This document shows, in pieces, positions 55,301 through 63,268 of a DNA stretch of 64,000 nucleotides. Both the position numbers and the translations under genes were made by a program. The DNA lies in NCBI GenBank assembly GCA_008933805.1, contig WBUH01000007.1, positions 153,847 to 217,846 on the forward strand. Reading direction: 5' to 3'. Within the stretch, counting starts at the first letter, position 1, and each line of letters starts with the position of its first letter. The stretch is from Bacteroidota bacterium. Lineage in GTDB: Bacteria; Bacteroidota; Bacteroidia; UBA8524. The notes beneath the pieces are model-generated. The model had not been told where the DNA came from and ran no database searches. It was given only the letters and a program-made list of their open reading frames with translations.

Positions 55301-55663
55301 CCTTTTATAGGTTTTTACCCCCATAATTCCTTGAGGGCAATGCGAAAGATAAAAGTTTTCGTGACCCTGAGCCTCCTCCCCTATTGATAAGCCCTTTTCG
55401 GCAACACCCTGCCACTCAACATCCAGGCGGTAAGTAGTAGTTTTGTTATTAAATACGTAATTGATTCCCTTACGGGTGATGTATGCTGTAGCCCCGTTTA
55501 GCTTGGCAGTATATAATATTGTTGCGTCAGGAATGCCGTTTTCATCGGTTATCTGTCCCTTGTTTTCAGTGAAACGAATTGTACCTGATAACGATTGGGC
55601 GTAGAGTTGGCCACATCCCATAAGAAATGCCAGCACTACCAGTAAAGTATAGGGTTTATACAT
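52340..55663 (-). CDS. Large SBBP-repeat/PKD secreted protein with T9SS type A domain
   Basis: 1107 residues with a signal peptide (about 1-22, GQLYAQ). An N-terminal beta domain (DUF7948-like) is followed by seven SBBP repeats (about 240-660; each has W-x-T-Y-Y/F-G-G) forming a probable beta-propeller, two PKD domains (about 770-920, with WLWDFGDNIKSTLQHPTHSY and YGWHFGEM) and a T9SS domain (VYPNPATDVVTVE, KGFYTVEV). It is an extracellular, T9SS-exported protein, perhaps an adhesin or binding protein. Its 3' end abuts the repeat array. Confidence 0.93.
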   Translation of the reverse strand: MYKPYTLLVVLAFLMGCGQLYAQSLSGTIRFTENKGQITDENGIPDATILYTAKLNGATAYITRKGINYVFNNKTTTYRLDVEWQGVAEKGLSIGEEAQGHENFYLSHCPQGIMGVKTYKRVVLHNIYPFTDVVLYDNNGLLEYDFVVHPGGNPNQIKINYKGADSVFLSPQNELIIKTPLGNITEAAPVSYQRTGEIKSKYVLAGTTVGFAFDLGFHPYLTLTIDPVIKIWGTYYGGTKNDEATSVYTDVDGNVYLGGNTFSDHVIAQNGHQNTRTDNCDAFIAKFDKYGNRLWATYYGGENNDRLTKITPYSAAGFYLCGTTQSDSLIAFGGHQTQKGGKGKASDKDAFLVKFDSSGVRFWATYFGGYNDELAYGCAVGSDGDIYLSGSTTSPTGIGFNGFLNSYNDDVLPDAFLAKFDRNGILRWATYYGGLFSHEYGIVATGPAGEVYLAGHTESSTDIAENGHKNTFSGVKDAFLVKFNSNGNRIWGTYFGGTEYDDVKDFTTDGEGNLYFTGLTYSKSQVANGGYRNTIAGLGDIYIAKADSSGTPVWSTYYGGYDDDEALKIVTDNKSNVYVSGKTRSTAGISFGQAGNTLQGGADAFVVKHTASGALDWGMYVGGDAEEDGFVAIDTAGLLYLCGTTTSSDIAKDGHQNTKDSVTDAYLVKFSPKAARLQPIVKQQLCPGENVRIDYTVITQLDTGNTFTAYLSDSVGEFSKTQPAIALDKNYLQGSDSFTFRLPENLPPGYNYRIQVISSMPADTLTSAAITVKAKPDVRFLINDTAQCRLGNLFGFTDSTDAAVDWLWDFGDNIKSTLQHPTHSYANDGIYKVELKVRAANNCSNSDSATVIVLQTPVSGFMTDNVQMCLKDNKFKFTDTSKGTIVKYGWHFGEMGTANPDTTADAVKTYAAAGSYIVWHKVINDIGCSDSTATLVRVFPQPDTPVIQGSSFVLGRSTQVYQVTPSAGTFYSWWVDGGTLQSGNGTPQITVVWNNGPVGKLRVVATTVFGCVGDTIEFTVGISPVGIDEVASKQGIAVYPNPATDVVTVESLETIGQVVCRDVSGRAVTIQLIQGNTYNVSLLAKGFYTVEVITMQGTSYIHKFIKQ

Positions 55664-55959
55664 CAGTAATTAAAAAACTATCCCAACAACTGACATAAAA
55701 ATAGACTAAAAAGCGGGGCGTAACTTACTGAAAACGTATATTATGACACAAAGATTACAAAGCCCCTCGGCAGGAACAGAGGCCTCGGCTCTTGCAGCTG
55801 TTATGCTGAACGATAGTGAAGCGCCTTATTCCATTTTGCTAATACATTTGAAATAAGGTTCTTCCCTGCGGTAAAAATGACACGGGATTGAGCTATCGGT
55901 CAATCATCAAAAGGGAAATACAAGGGAAGTTATCAAACATCGGGGTTGCCCCCTACCGC
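55664..55959. repeat. Intergenic gap with a further TGCTGAACGATAGTGAAGC repeat copy
   Basis: A diverged copy of the 51501/52191 element lies at 55804-55883 (same start, with AATAAGGTTCTTCCCTGCGG). The rest shows no gene. The SBBP gene start (55663) probably has its promoter in the first 90 bp, where TATTTTTA is a near match to the -7 box. Confidence 0.6.
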
Positions 55960-56961
55960 TTAATAAAACTTACCAAAACCAATGAGCCTGCGTACTTCTT
56001 TGATGGTAGCTTGAGCACTTTCACGGGCTTTTTCAGTACCTGTTTTCAGTGCATTGGCTATGTAGGTATCGTCGTTGCTAATTGCCTCCATTTTCTCACG
56101 AATTGGGGCTACAAACGCATCCATATCTTCGGCAATCTGCATTTTAAAATCACCGTAGCGTATGGCACAGGTATTATACAAATTATCGAAATGAGCATAG
56201 GTTTCTGGTTTTGAAACCAGCTTCATCAAATCAAACAGGTTTTGTATCGGTTCGGGCTTGGCTTGGTTGGGTTCAGTAGGGCCGCTATCGGTTACCGAGC
56301 GTTTCATCTTTTTGATAATCTCGTCGCGGGTGTCTTGCAAAAATATCGAAGTATGGTCACCGTTACTTTTGCTCATCTTGCCCTTGCCGTCCAAACTGGG
56401 CACTTTCACCAACTCGTTACCAAAGTTATATGCTTGCGGTTCGGGGAAAAACTCCTCGCCATACAAATGGTTAAAACGGTTCCCGAAGGTGCGGGCCATT
56501 TCCAAATGTTGCTCTTGGTCTTTGCCTACAGGCACATACGCTGCACGGTGAATGATAATGTCCGCCGCCATCAGTACGGGGTAGGTTAGCAAACCAGCGT
56601 TTATATTATCGGGCTGAGTTTTAGCCTTGTCTTTGAAGGTAGTTACACGTTCCAATTCACCTTTATAGGCAAGCATATTCAGGTACAGGTACAACTCTGC
56701 AATTTCAGGTATATCGCTCTGTATGTACAATGTAGCCACGTTAGGGTCGATACCGCAAGCAAGGTATTCAACCAGTACATTGCGAACGCTGCTGCGTAAA
56801 TCGGCAGGAGTTGGGTGCGTGGTGAGCGAGTGCCAATCAGCAATAAAAAAGTAGCAATTGTGTTGCTCCTGCATTTTTAAAAAATTGACAATGGCACCAA
56901 AATAGTTGCCCAAGTGCAGTTTTCCTGTGCTGCGTATACCGCTAACCACTATTTCCTTCAT
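55960..56961 (-). CDS. trpS: Tryptophan-tRNA ligase
   Basis: 333 residues from the ATG at 56961 (MKEIVVSGIRSTG), the typical start of Bacteroidota TrpS. The frame is open further upstream to 57126 but would overlap the next gene. The class I signatures are HLGNYFGA (HIGH variant) near the N-terminus and GKMSKSNGDHTSIF (KMSKS). The enzyme charges tRNA-Trp in the cytoplasm. Length and motifs are complete. Confidence 0.95.
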   Translation of the reverse strand: MKEIVVSGIRSTGKLHLGNYFGAIVNFLKMQEQHNCYFFIADWHSLTTHPTPADLRSSVRNVLVEYLACGIDPNVATLYIQSDIPEIAELYLYLNMLAYKGELERVTTFKDKAKTQPDNINAGLLTYPVLMAADIIIHRAAYVPVGKDQEQHLEMARTFGNRFNHLYGEEFFPEPQAYNFGNELVKVPSLDGKGKMSKSNGDHTSIFLQDTRDEIIKKMKRSVTDSGPTEPNQAKPEPIQNLFDLMKLVSKPETYAHFDNLYNTCAIRYGDFKMQIAEDMDAFVAPIREKMEAISNDDTYIANALKTGTEKARESAQATIKEVRRLIGFGKFY

Positions 56962-57019
56962 AGGGGCGAAGATAATAGTTTGCATTATTTGACAAAAGAA
57001 GTATACTTGGCTCTTTTCC

Positions 57020-57430
57020 ATGCAACATAAATTTAATTCTCTAAAAAGTGCTTTACTGCTGGGATTAACAAACTTTATTCTTATTCTCGCAGTGTTGGTG
57101 CTTGTAGTCTTTCTATCAGAAAGCATAGTGGGTGCTATAGTTAAAATACTACTGTTTGCTACAGGAGGAATGTGGCTGCTTTTGGTTGATAGCTATGTTA
57201 TTGTATTTGTTGATGACTACTCTATTACATTCTTTTATCCATTAAGACCATGGAGGCGAAATACAAAATTAAGGTATGATGAAATAGACACAATTAAAGA
57301 GGGATATCGGAGAAATTTTATTGTCAAAAGGAATTCTGGTAAAGAAATCTTTTTCACGCACCACTTTTTTCCTTCGGAGGTGAAAAAAATTTTGGAAATA
57401 GTGAGACAAAAAATGGGGTTATCCTATTAA
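57020..57430 (+). CDS. Hypothetical membrane protein
   Basis: 136 residues. Two hydrophobic helices lie at about 10-33 and 36-58, followed by a soluble domain of about 75 residues with mixed charge (YDEIDTIKEGYRRNFIVKRN). The layout resembles small PH-like membrane proteins but I recognise no family. It is divergent from trpS (58 bp between the chosen starts) and AT-rich. Confidence 0.6.
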   Translation: MQHKFNSLKSALLLGLTNFILILAVLVLVVFLSESIVGAIVKILLFATGGMWLLLVDSYVIVFVDDYSITFFYPLRPWRRNTKLRYDEIDTIKEGYRRNFIVKRNSGKEIFFTHHFFPSEVKKILEIVRQKMGLSY

Positions 57431-57819
57431 AAAAATCAAGTTTAGTAGCTGTCTCTTCATATCCATTTAATTTAACCAACAATAGAGAGTAGTTTTAGGG
57501 TTAATCACATCTTTTGCTCAGCTAAACAAAAATCCCCCTCGTCCGGCTATTGACAGAGGGGGTATACCAAAGTTTCTTTGATATGAAAAAAACAGGTGCA
57601 AATTACACCCATAATTTTACAGCTAAGTTTTGGCAATATTATTTTTTAATAACGTGAAACGTCCGTTATTGCTGATAAAACAGACAACAAGGGCAACGCA
57701 TTATGGGTTATAAACCGTGTTTATTTGAAATCTTTTCCCGATAAATCAGCCCTTAATATGCGTAGCACGAAATTTCTTACCGATGATTAGCGAAAAGTTT
57801 TGAAGACTATAGCGAATTA
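57431..57819. other. Intergenic gap with terminator and hairpins
   Basis: No gene seen. Besides the terminator at 57526-57562, an inverted repeat AATAACG / CGTTATT (57648-57670) is visible. pyrB ends at 57820, so its transcript may run through this gap to the terminator. Confidence 0.5.
57526..57562 (-). terminator. Probable terminator of the pyrR-pyrB transcript
   Basis: Read on the minus strand, CCCCCTC and GAGGGGG pair around a 15-nt loop and are followed by ATTTTTG. It is 258 bp beyond the pyrB stop. Confidence 0.6.
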
Positions 57820-58752
57820 TTACCCTGCCTGCCCTGCCAGTAGGTACATTACCGCCATACGGATGGCTACTCCATTTTCAACCTGTTGAAGAATGATACT
57901 GTGATCGGGGCTGTCGGCTACTTCGCTGGTTATTTCTACCCCGCGGTTTATAGGGCCGGGGTGCATAATGGTTATTTCTTTGTCCAATGAGTTTAGGATA
58001 TCCAGCGTAAGTCCGTATTGCAACGTGTATTCGCGCAGGGTAGGAAAATATTTAATATCCTGACGCTCTAACTGTATGCGCAGCATATTAGCTACATCGC
58101 ACCATTGCAGTGCGCGGCGCAGATTGGTTTCCACCTTCACGCCAAGGGTATCAATGTATTTAGGTAGCAGCGTTGTAGGGCCGCACACCATCACCTCTGC
58201 ACCCAGTTTTTGTAAACACAAGATATTGCTCAAAGCCACGCGGCTGTGCAAAATATCGCCCACAATCACCACCTTTTTGCCTGCCACATCGCCCAACCGC
58301 TCGCGGATACTAAAGGCATCCAGTAAGGCTTGTGTAGGATGCTCGTGGGTGCCGTCGCCGGCATTTATTATCTGGGCATCAACGTGCTTGCTCAAAAATA
58401 CACAGGCACCGGGTTTGGGGTGACGCATCACCACCATATCCACTTTCATGGCCAGTATGTTGTTTACGGTATCTATCAGTGTTTCGCCTTTTGATACCGA
58501 CGATTGCGAGGATGAGAAGTTGATGATATCAGCACTTAAACGCTTTTGCGCTAACTCAAACGATATGCGGGTGCGGGTACTGTTTTCGAAAAAAATATTG
58601 GCAATGGTAACATCACGCAGGCTGGGCACTTTTTTAATGGGCCTGTTGATTACCTGTTTAAAGGTATCGGCGGTTTCAAATATCAACTGTATATCATTTT
58701 CGTTGATATTCTTAATTCCGAGTAGGTGATTAGAGCTAAGCCTGCTATTCAT
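57820..58752 (-). CDS. pyrB: Aspartate carbamoyltransferase catalytic subunit
   Basis: 310 residues; condenses carbamoyl phosphate with aspartate in pyrimidine synthesis. Motifs are FENSTRTRISFELAQKRL (carbamoyl-phosphate binding), HEHPTQALLDAF and MHPGPINRGVEI. The start overlaps the pyrR stop by 8 bp, so the two are one operon. A regulatory chain (PyrI) is not present, as expected for class B or unregulated forms. Confidence 0.96.
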   Translation of the reverse strand: MNSRLSSNHLLGIKNINENDIQLIFETADTFKQVINRPIKKVPSLRDVTIANIFFENSTRTRISFELAQKRLSADIINFSSSQSSVSKGETLIDTVNNILAMKVDMVVMRHPKPGACVFLSKHVDAQIINAGDGTHEHPTQALLDAFSIRERLGDVAGKKVVIVGDILHSRVALSNILCLQKLGAEVMVCGPTTLLPKYIDTLGVKVETNLRRALQWCDVANMLRIQLERQDIKYFPTLREYTLQYGLTLDILNSLDKEITIMHPGPINRGVEITSEVADSPDHSIILQQVENGVAIRMAVMYLLAGQAG

Positions 58753-59287
58753 TGCCTGTTATTAGCAAAACCTGATTGTTTTGGTTTATAGGGTCAAAAA
58801 ATACTTTCACTTTATCATTGGCGCGCGTATCCACTTGGCTGCCCACATAATCGGGTTCTATAGGCAGTTCGCGGCTGTAGCGGCGGTCAATCAGTGTCAT
58901 TAATTCCACGCGATGTGGTCGTCCGTAGGCCGTCAAAGCGTCCATGGCGGCACGCACATTGCGACCCGTGTAAAGTACATCATCCACCAGCACTACATTT
59001 TTACCTTCAATCAAAAAATCAATACGGTTGGTACTGGGTATCAAAGGCTCTCCGCGCCTGAAATCATCCCTGTGAAATGTAGTGTCCAACTCGCCAAACG
59101 GAATCTTATCGTTGCCCGAAATTTCTTTCACCTTTTCCCACACTACTTTCCCAAAATGTACGCCGCGCGGCTGTAACCCGATAATTACCGTATTACTTAA
59201 ATCGCCGTGGTTTTCATACAATTGGAAGGCAAGCCTTTGCAGGATAATGCTGAGCTTTTGCGGGGTGAGTAAGATTTTATCTTCCAA
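58745..59287 (-). CDS. pyrR: PyrR-type uracil phosphoribosyltransferase/regulator
   Basis: 180 residues. The PRPP-binding loop is VVLVDDVLYTGRNVRAAMDAL, preceded by LIDRRYSRELPIEPDYVG. In Firmicutes PyrR binds pyr mRNA and attenuates the operon and also has uracil phosphoribosyltransferase activity; here the RNA-binding role is not proven. It leads the pyrR-pyrB operon and has a TATTTTTG box upstream. Confidence 0.94.
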   Translation of the reverse strand: MEDKILLTPQKLSIILQRLAFQLYENHGDLSNTVIIGLQPRGVHFGKVVWEKVKEISGNDKIPFGELDTTFHRDDFRRGEPLIPSTNRIDFLIEGKNVVLVDDVLYTGRNVRAAMDALTAYGRPHRVELMTLIDRRYSRELPIEPDYVGSQVDTRANDKVKVFFDPINQNNQVLLITGNE

Positions 59288-59312
59288 GTTCGGAGGTTGT
59301 TTATCGCGGCAT

Positions 59313-59320
59313 CAAAAATA
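59313..59320 (-). promoter_or_regulatory. -7 box of the pyrR-pyrB operon
   Basis: TATTTTTG on the minus strand fits TANNTTTG, 25 nt before the pyrR ATG. The -33 element is only partly conserved (TTTA). Confidence 0.5.
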
Positions 59321-59478
59321 TGTATTTTTAACGGAATGTAAAGAAGACGGTACGCATTTATCATTGAACAGTACATTAACCAAGGCAGAATAAAAATTCT
59401 GAACATGATTTGCCGTAAAGACGCTAAGTAAAACACTTTGGCCGTTCGTACCTTTGTGCCTTCGCGGCTCACATTTGA

Positions 59479-59589
59479 AGCAGCATATAAAATGCTGCTC
59501 TTTTAACCGGCTGCGCCTTCGAGGGTTTAAAACCCTCGAAGACGATACGCTCAACAACGACGGGTTTCATACCCGTCGTGCCATTGTTG
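59479..59589. repeat. Second cluster of palindromes
   Basis: Three inverted repeats follow each other: AGCAGCAT-n5-ATGCTGCT (59479-59499), CTTCGAGGGTTT-n1-AAACCCTCGAAG (59517-59541) and ACGACGGGT-n5-ACCCGTCGT (59557-59579), whose outer arms CAACAA/TTGTTG extend to 59589. The GGGTTT-AAACCC type matches the first cluster at 45946-46044 and supports a dispersed family. Confidence 0.75.
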
Positions 59590-59670
59590 CAAGCCCGGCT
59601 ATCGTAAATATCCACATCCACACCAACTCTTAAACAAAATCACCAAATTCGCTGTTCTTAATAAAACAAT

Positions 59671-61359
59671 ATGACTTTTATCCCTTCTGACTATAAAGTA
59701 ACCGATTGGGCTTCGTTAGAGCCTTATTTTACACAACTTACCCAACGACAAATCAACTCTCCCGAAGAGTTTAAACAATGGCTGAAAGACCGTAGCGACC
59801 TTGAGAGCATTGTGAGCGAAGACCTTGCATGGCGGTATATCCGCATGACTTGCGATACAGCAAACAAAGAAATTGAGGACGCTTACTTGTACTTTGTGAG
59901 TGAGATACAACCCCAAATTTCGCCCATTGAAAATACGTTGAACGAAATTATGGCTCACTCGCCGTTTGCAAAGCAACTTACCGATAGTGCCCACAGCATT
60001 TACTTGCGCAATACGGCTACTGCTTTGGAACTGTTTAGGGAAGAAAATATACCAATTGAGGTAGAGTTGCAAACCGAAAGTCAAAAATACGGCACCATAA
60101 ATGGCGCTATGACAGTGGAACTGGAAGGCAAGCAACTAACCCTACAACAAGCGGGTGCCTACCTGAAGAAAACCGACCGTAACATACGCCAGGAAGCGTT
60201 TGAAAAAATTAGTGCCCGTCGCCTGCAAGATAGGGAAACACTGGACACCTTGCTGGATAAACTGATTACCCTTCGCCACAAACTGGCCACCAATACAGGG
60301 TTTGATAATTTCCGCGATTATATGCACCGCGCCCTTTGCCGTTTTGATTACACGGTTGAGGATTGCTTCAAATTTCACGAGGCAGTGGCTACTCAAGTAG
60401 TGCCTATTGCAAAAAAATTGGGCGAAGAACGTAAAGCAAAATTAGGGTACGAACGTCTGCGTCCTTGGGACGGGGATGTGGATGCCGACGGTTTGCCCCC
60501 CGTTCACCCGTTTAACAACGGCGAGGAGTTGGCTGAAAAAACTATTGCTGCGTTTAACCGCCTCGACCCGTTTTTTGGGGAGGTAATCAGTACCATGCGC
60601 GCCAAGGGGCATCTTGACCTTGACAGCCGTATTGGTAAAGCTCCGGGTGGGTACAACTACCCCCTTGCTGTGAGCAACTACCCCTTTATTTTTATGAACT
60701 CAGCAGGGTTGTTGCGCGATTTAGAAACGATGGTACACGAAGGCGGCCATGCCATACACAGCGTTTTAACCAAAGACCTTGAACTGAATGCCTTTAAGAG
60801 CTGCCCCAGCGAAGTAGCTGAACTTGCCAGCATGAGCATGGAGTTGATAAGCATGGATGTGTGGGACGAGTTTATGAAAGATCCTGCCGAATTGCGCCGT
60901 GCGAAAGCCGAGCAACTGGAAGGGGTGATTAAAACCCTGCCTTGGATTGCTACGGTAGATAAATTTCAGCATTGGTTATATACCAACCCTACCCACACCG
61001 CTGCTGAACGTACCGAGGCATGGAAGCAGATTTTTGCTGAATTCGGCACAGGACTAACGGATTGGGGCGGGTACGAGGATGCTTACAACACTGCTTGGCA
61101 AAAGCAACTGCATATTTACGAAGTACCCTTTTATTACATTGAGTACGGTTTTGCCCAATTAGGAGCAATAGGTGTTTGGAAAAACTATACCGAAAACCCA
61201 CAACGCGGGTTACAGTTGTATAAAGCAGCTCTTAGCTTGGGTAATACTGCTACCATCCCTGAAATTTATGCCGCTGCCGGTGTAAAATTTGATTTTAGCC
61301 CTGAATACATTAAGCAACTGTTTGACTTTGTTTGGGCTGAATATGAAAAACTGAAATAG
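59671..61359 (+). CDS. pepF: Oligoendopeptidase F (M3 family)
   Basis: 562 residues. The zinc motif is MVHEGGHAIHSVL (HExxH), with the third ligand probably in the Glu-rich helix PSEVAELASMSMELI. An N-terminal helical lobe (about 1-190) precedes the catalytic M3 domain. It degrades short peptides in the cytoplasm. The length is typical of M3B enzymes. No coupled neighbours; a strong hairpin follows. Confidence 0.93.
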   Translation: MTFIPSDYKVTDWASLEPYFTQLTQRQINSPEEFKQWLKDRSDLESIVSEDLAWRYIRMTCDTANKEIEDAYLYFVSEIQPQISPIENTLNEIMAHSPFAKQLTDSAHSIYLRNTATALELFREENIPIEVELQTESQKYGTINGAMTVELEGKQLTLQQAGAYLKKTDRNIRQEAFEKISARRLQDRETLDTLLDKLITLRHKLATNTGFDNFRDYMHRALCRFDYTVEDCFKFHEAVATQVVPIAKKLGEERKAKLGYERLRPWDGDVDADGLPPVHPFNNGEELAEKTIAAFNRLDPFFGEVISTMRAKGHLDLDSRIGKAPGGYNYPLAVSNYPFIFMNSAGLLRDLETMVHEGGHAIHSVLTKDLELNAFKSCPSEVAELASMSMELISMDVWDEFMKDPAELRRAKAEQLEGVIKTLPWIATVDKFQHWLYTNPTHTAAERTEAWKQIFAEFGTGLTDWGGYEDAYNTAWQKQLHIYEVPFYYIEYGFAQLGAIGVWKNYTENPQRGLQLYKAALSLGNTATIPEIYAAAGVKFDFSPEYIKQLFDFVWAEYEKLK

Positions 61360-61376
61360 TTTTTAATTACTATACA

Positions 61377-61417
61377 AATATTCGGGGAGTAATCAAATGA
61401 ATTATTCCCCAAGTATT
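61377..61417. repeat. Long imperfect hairpin after pepF
   Basis: A 17-bp stem with one mismatch and two G-U pairs (core GGGGAGTAAT / ATTATTCCCC, 7-nt loop) lies between pepF and the next gene. No U-tract follows, so it may be a repeat or an mRNA-stabilising structure rather than a terminator. Confidence 0.55.
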
Positions 61418-61434
61418 CAAAAACAGCATATGTA

Positions 61435-61818
61435 ATGTCTCAATCACATTCTTTAGCTTGGGGAGCAAATAATGAAATAGTCATTTTCTATATTAACACC
61501 CTTTTTCTTTTTTTTTATCTCTTTATAACTGTATTGATTTCACTGAAAATTTATGACCTAACATCTTTTTATGCTCCAAACAAGGCTAAAATGTTTCCAA
61601 ATGACAGTAACGTACTAAAATCACTTTTCAAGACATTTAGTTGTTTACTTAATTTTATTCCGGATGAAGAATCTCTTAGACGTCTCAAAGAATATGGAAA
61701 ACAAAAAGAGTGGGTTTCAATTTATAAACTAATGAAGATAAGAAAGGCTCTCAAACAATACTATGTATATTTGGCCACATTGATTATAGTGTTAAACGTT
61801 TTATTATCAGTAATTTGA
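61435..61818 (+). CDS. Hypothetical membrane protein
   Basis: 127 residues. Two hydrophobic helices (about 18-42 and 108-126) flank a soluble region of basic character (LRRLKEYGKQKEWVSIYK). I recognise no family. AT-rich and next to another unknown gene; both could be a small accessory pair. Confidence 0.55.
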   Translation: MSQSHSLAWGANNEIVIFYINTLFLFFYLFITVLISLKIYDLTSFYAPNKAKMFPNDSNVLKSLFKTFSCLLNFIPDEESLRRLKEYGKQKEWVSIYKLMKIRKALKQYYVYLATLIIVLNVLLSVI

Positions 61819-61874
61819 ATCGTCTACATTGGTCTCTTGCTCACAATTAAAAAATCTTGACTTTCCTTAATCAA

Positions 61875-62522
61875 ATGAACAAGTACATTTTCCTTACAAT
61901 AGTTGTTATACTCTTATTAACTGCTTGCAGACCTAAAACTACTGATTCAACGGATCGAAATAGTAATATCGATTCTGTTTATAGTGAGATTTCTCTAAAA
62001 TACCCTGAGAAGGACAGCCTTTTTACTTATCACGTAACAGTTCATCATTTTGATGATTATACAGTAACCATTGAAACAACTTTAAAAAACGATTCTACTT
62101 ATTTGAATGACTTAGTTTTTCAAGGAGGAAATAACGTAGTTATCAATCAGCAGATAATCTTCAGAAAAAAAGATTCTGTACTAGCAGTTAGACAACTCCC
62201 TTTTGATGAAATGAACGAAGACGAACATTTTATCAATGGAAAAAATGTAAAACTTCCTAAATATCTAATAGTTGATATACTGGCTACAACATCTAAAACC
62301 GCTCAGGGTATCTTGTACATATATTCTTCAGAACTAAACAATGGCAGTTTGGAAAGGTCTGTTTTTTATACCAAAGAAGGAGAGTTATTATGTTGGTTTA
62401 ATTGTAGCAGACATTCATGCGATACAATCGGAAATGCTAAAGCACTAAACAGTTATAGCATTGACTCTGTTAATTTTAAAAGTATTAGTGTTTTTCCGCC
62501 ACAATATGCGGGTGATATTTAA
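61875..62522 (+). CDS. Hypothetical lipoprotein
   Basis: 215 residues from the ATG at 61875 (MNKYIFLTIVVILLLTAC). The lipobox LLTAC gives a lipidated Cys, so the protein is anchored in a membrane and exposed to the periplasm or surface. The mature part is beta-rich and charged, without a family I recognise. A longer frame to 61857 would start at TTG and is less likely. Confidence 0.7.
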   Translation: MNKYIFLTIVVILLLTACRPKTTDSTDRNSNIDSVYSEISLKYPEKDSLFTYHVTVHHFDDYTVTIETTLKNDSTYLNDLVFQGGNNVVINQQIIFRKKDSVLAVRQLPFDEMNEDEHFINGKNVKLPKYLIVDILATTSKTAQGILYIYSSELNNGSLERSVFYTKEGELLCWFNCSRHSCDTIGNAKALNSYSIDSVNFKSISVFPPQYAGDI

Positions 62523-62543
62523 TAAATATCTTACTTAACTCCA

Positions 62544-63212
62544 CTACGAATCAAACCTCGAACCGTCCCATGTTACTCCTGCTGGAAATAGCTCTTTTTG
62601 GCGTTTCTTCATTTCTGCTGCTATTTGCGCACCGTCTCCACCTTGCTCTTCGAGTTTTGAAATAATATTCAGATAGCTTTTTTTATCCCTGTTCTGGCTC
62701 AGTTTAAATACGTTGTCCATCTTCTCAGCCTTTATCTCAAAACCGGCAATAGCGGGCATCATTTTACTTAAAAACGAGTCGGGCAGATTGTCGTAAATCG
62801 TCAAAGAGTCCGTATTACCATTTTCAAACTTCAAGGTAAACTTCCGCATAAATGCTATTAATTCATCGGCAGTCATCCACCTCAGCTCACCCGTTACGTG
62901 AACGCTCATATAGTTCCACGTTGACCCTATTTGGGGGTTGGTGTACCACGAAGCACTCACATACGCATTAGGCCCTGTAAATACGACCAGTGGATTAGGG
63001 TTTTCAACCAATGCCTTGTGGTGGTCGGTATTGCGCATGATATGCCCCTGCAAAAACAACTCACCGTTGCGTTCGTCTAACAACATAGGCACCTGTGTAG
63101 CCACCTGTTGCCCTGATAAAAAACTTCCCGTTAAAAAAGCAAACGGGTTGCTCTCCATAAACTCCAGTAATACCTGTCTTTCCTTTTCTTTGAAGTATGA
63201 AAAATTGTACAT
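62544..63212 (-). CDS. PaiB-like FMN-binding protein
   Basis: 222 residues of the FMN-binding negative regulator family. Marks are FAFLTGSFLSGQQVATQVPM, GHIMRNTDHHKALVENPNPL, VSASWYTNPQIGSTWNYMSV and MMPAIAGFEIKAEKMDNVFKL. PaiB of Bacillus subtilis represses sporulation and protease genes; members elsewhere probably bind FMN or another cofactor, role unknown. Convergent with the lipoprotein gene. Confidence 0.9.
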   Translation of the reverse strand: MYNFSYFKEKERQVLLEFMESNPFAFLTGSFLSGQQVATQVPMLLDERNGELFLQGHIMRNTDHHKALVENPNPLVVFTGPNAYVSASWYTNPQIGSTWNYMSVHVTGELRWMTADELIAFMRKFTLKFENGNTDSLTIYDNLPDSFLSKMMPAIAGFEIKAEKMDNVFKLSQNRDKKSYLNIISKLEEQGGDGAQIAAEMKKRQKELFPAGVTWDGSRFDS

Positions 63213-63232
63213 CCTGAACTCTATTAACTTAT

Positions 63233-63263
63233 CCTGAGCCTGCCGCCCTTCGGCAAGCTCGGG
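63233..63263. repeat. Inverted pair of the CTGAGCYTGYCGAAG repeat
   Basis: CCTGAGCCTGCCG and CGGCAAGCTCGGG face each other around a short CCCTT loop, between the PaiB start and the NfeD stop. Same family as the tandem copies at 50982-51055. Confidence 0.65.
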
Positions 63264-63268
63264 GGTGC

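Larger units (their letters stand above)
59288..59670. other. Intergenic gap with palindromes
   Basis: No gene seen. It contains the pyrR promoter, a stretch near 59411-59465 resembling an AAAGACGCTAAG repeat, and the hairpin cluster annotated at 59479-59589. Confidence 0.5.

Noticed and set aside
56962..57126. Longer trpS start
   Set aside because: The extra residues are not typical of TrpS and would overlap the divergent gene at 57020.
57431..57819. Possible tRNA or small RNA gene
   Set aside because: Only short hairpins were found; no cloverleaf, CCA end or anticodon stem could be drawn.
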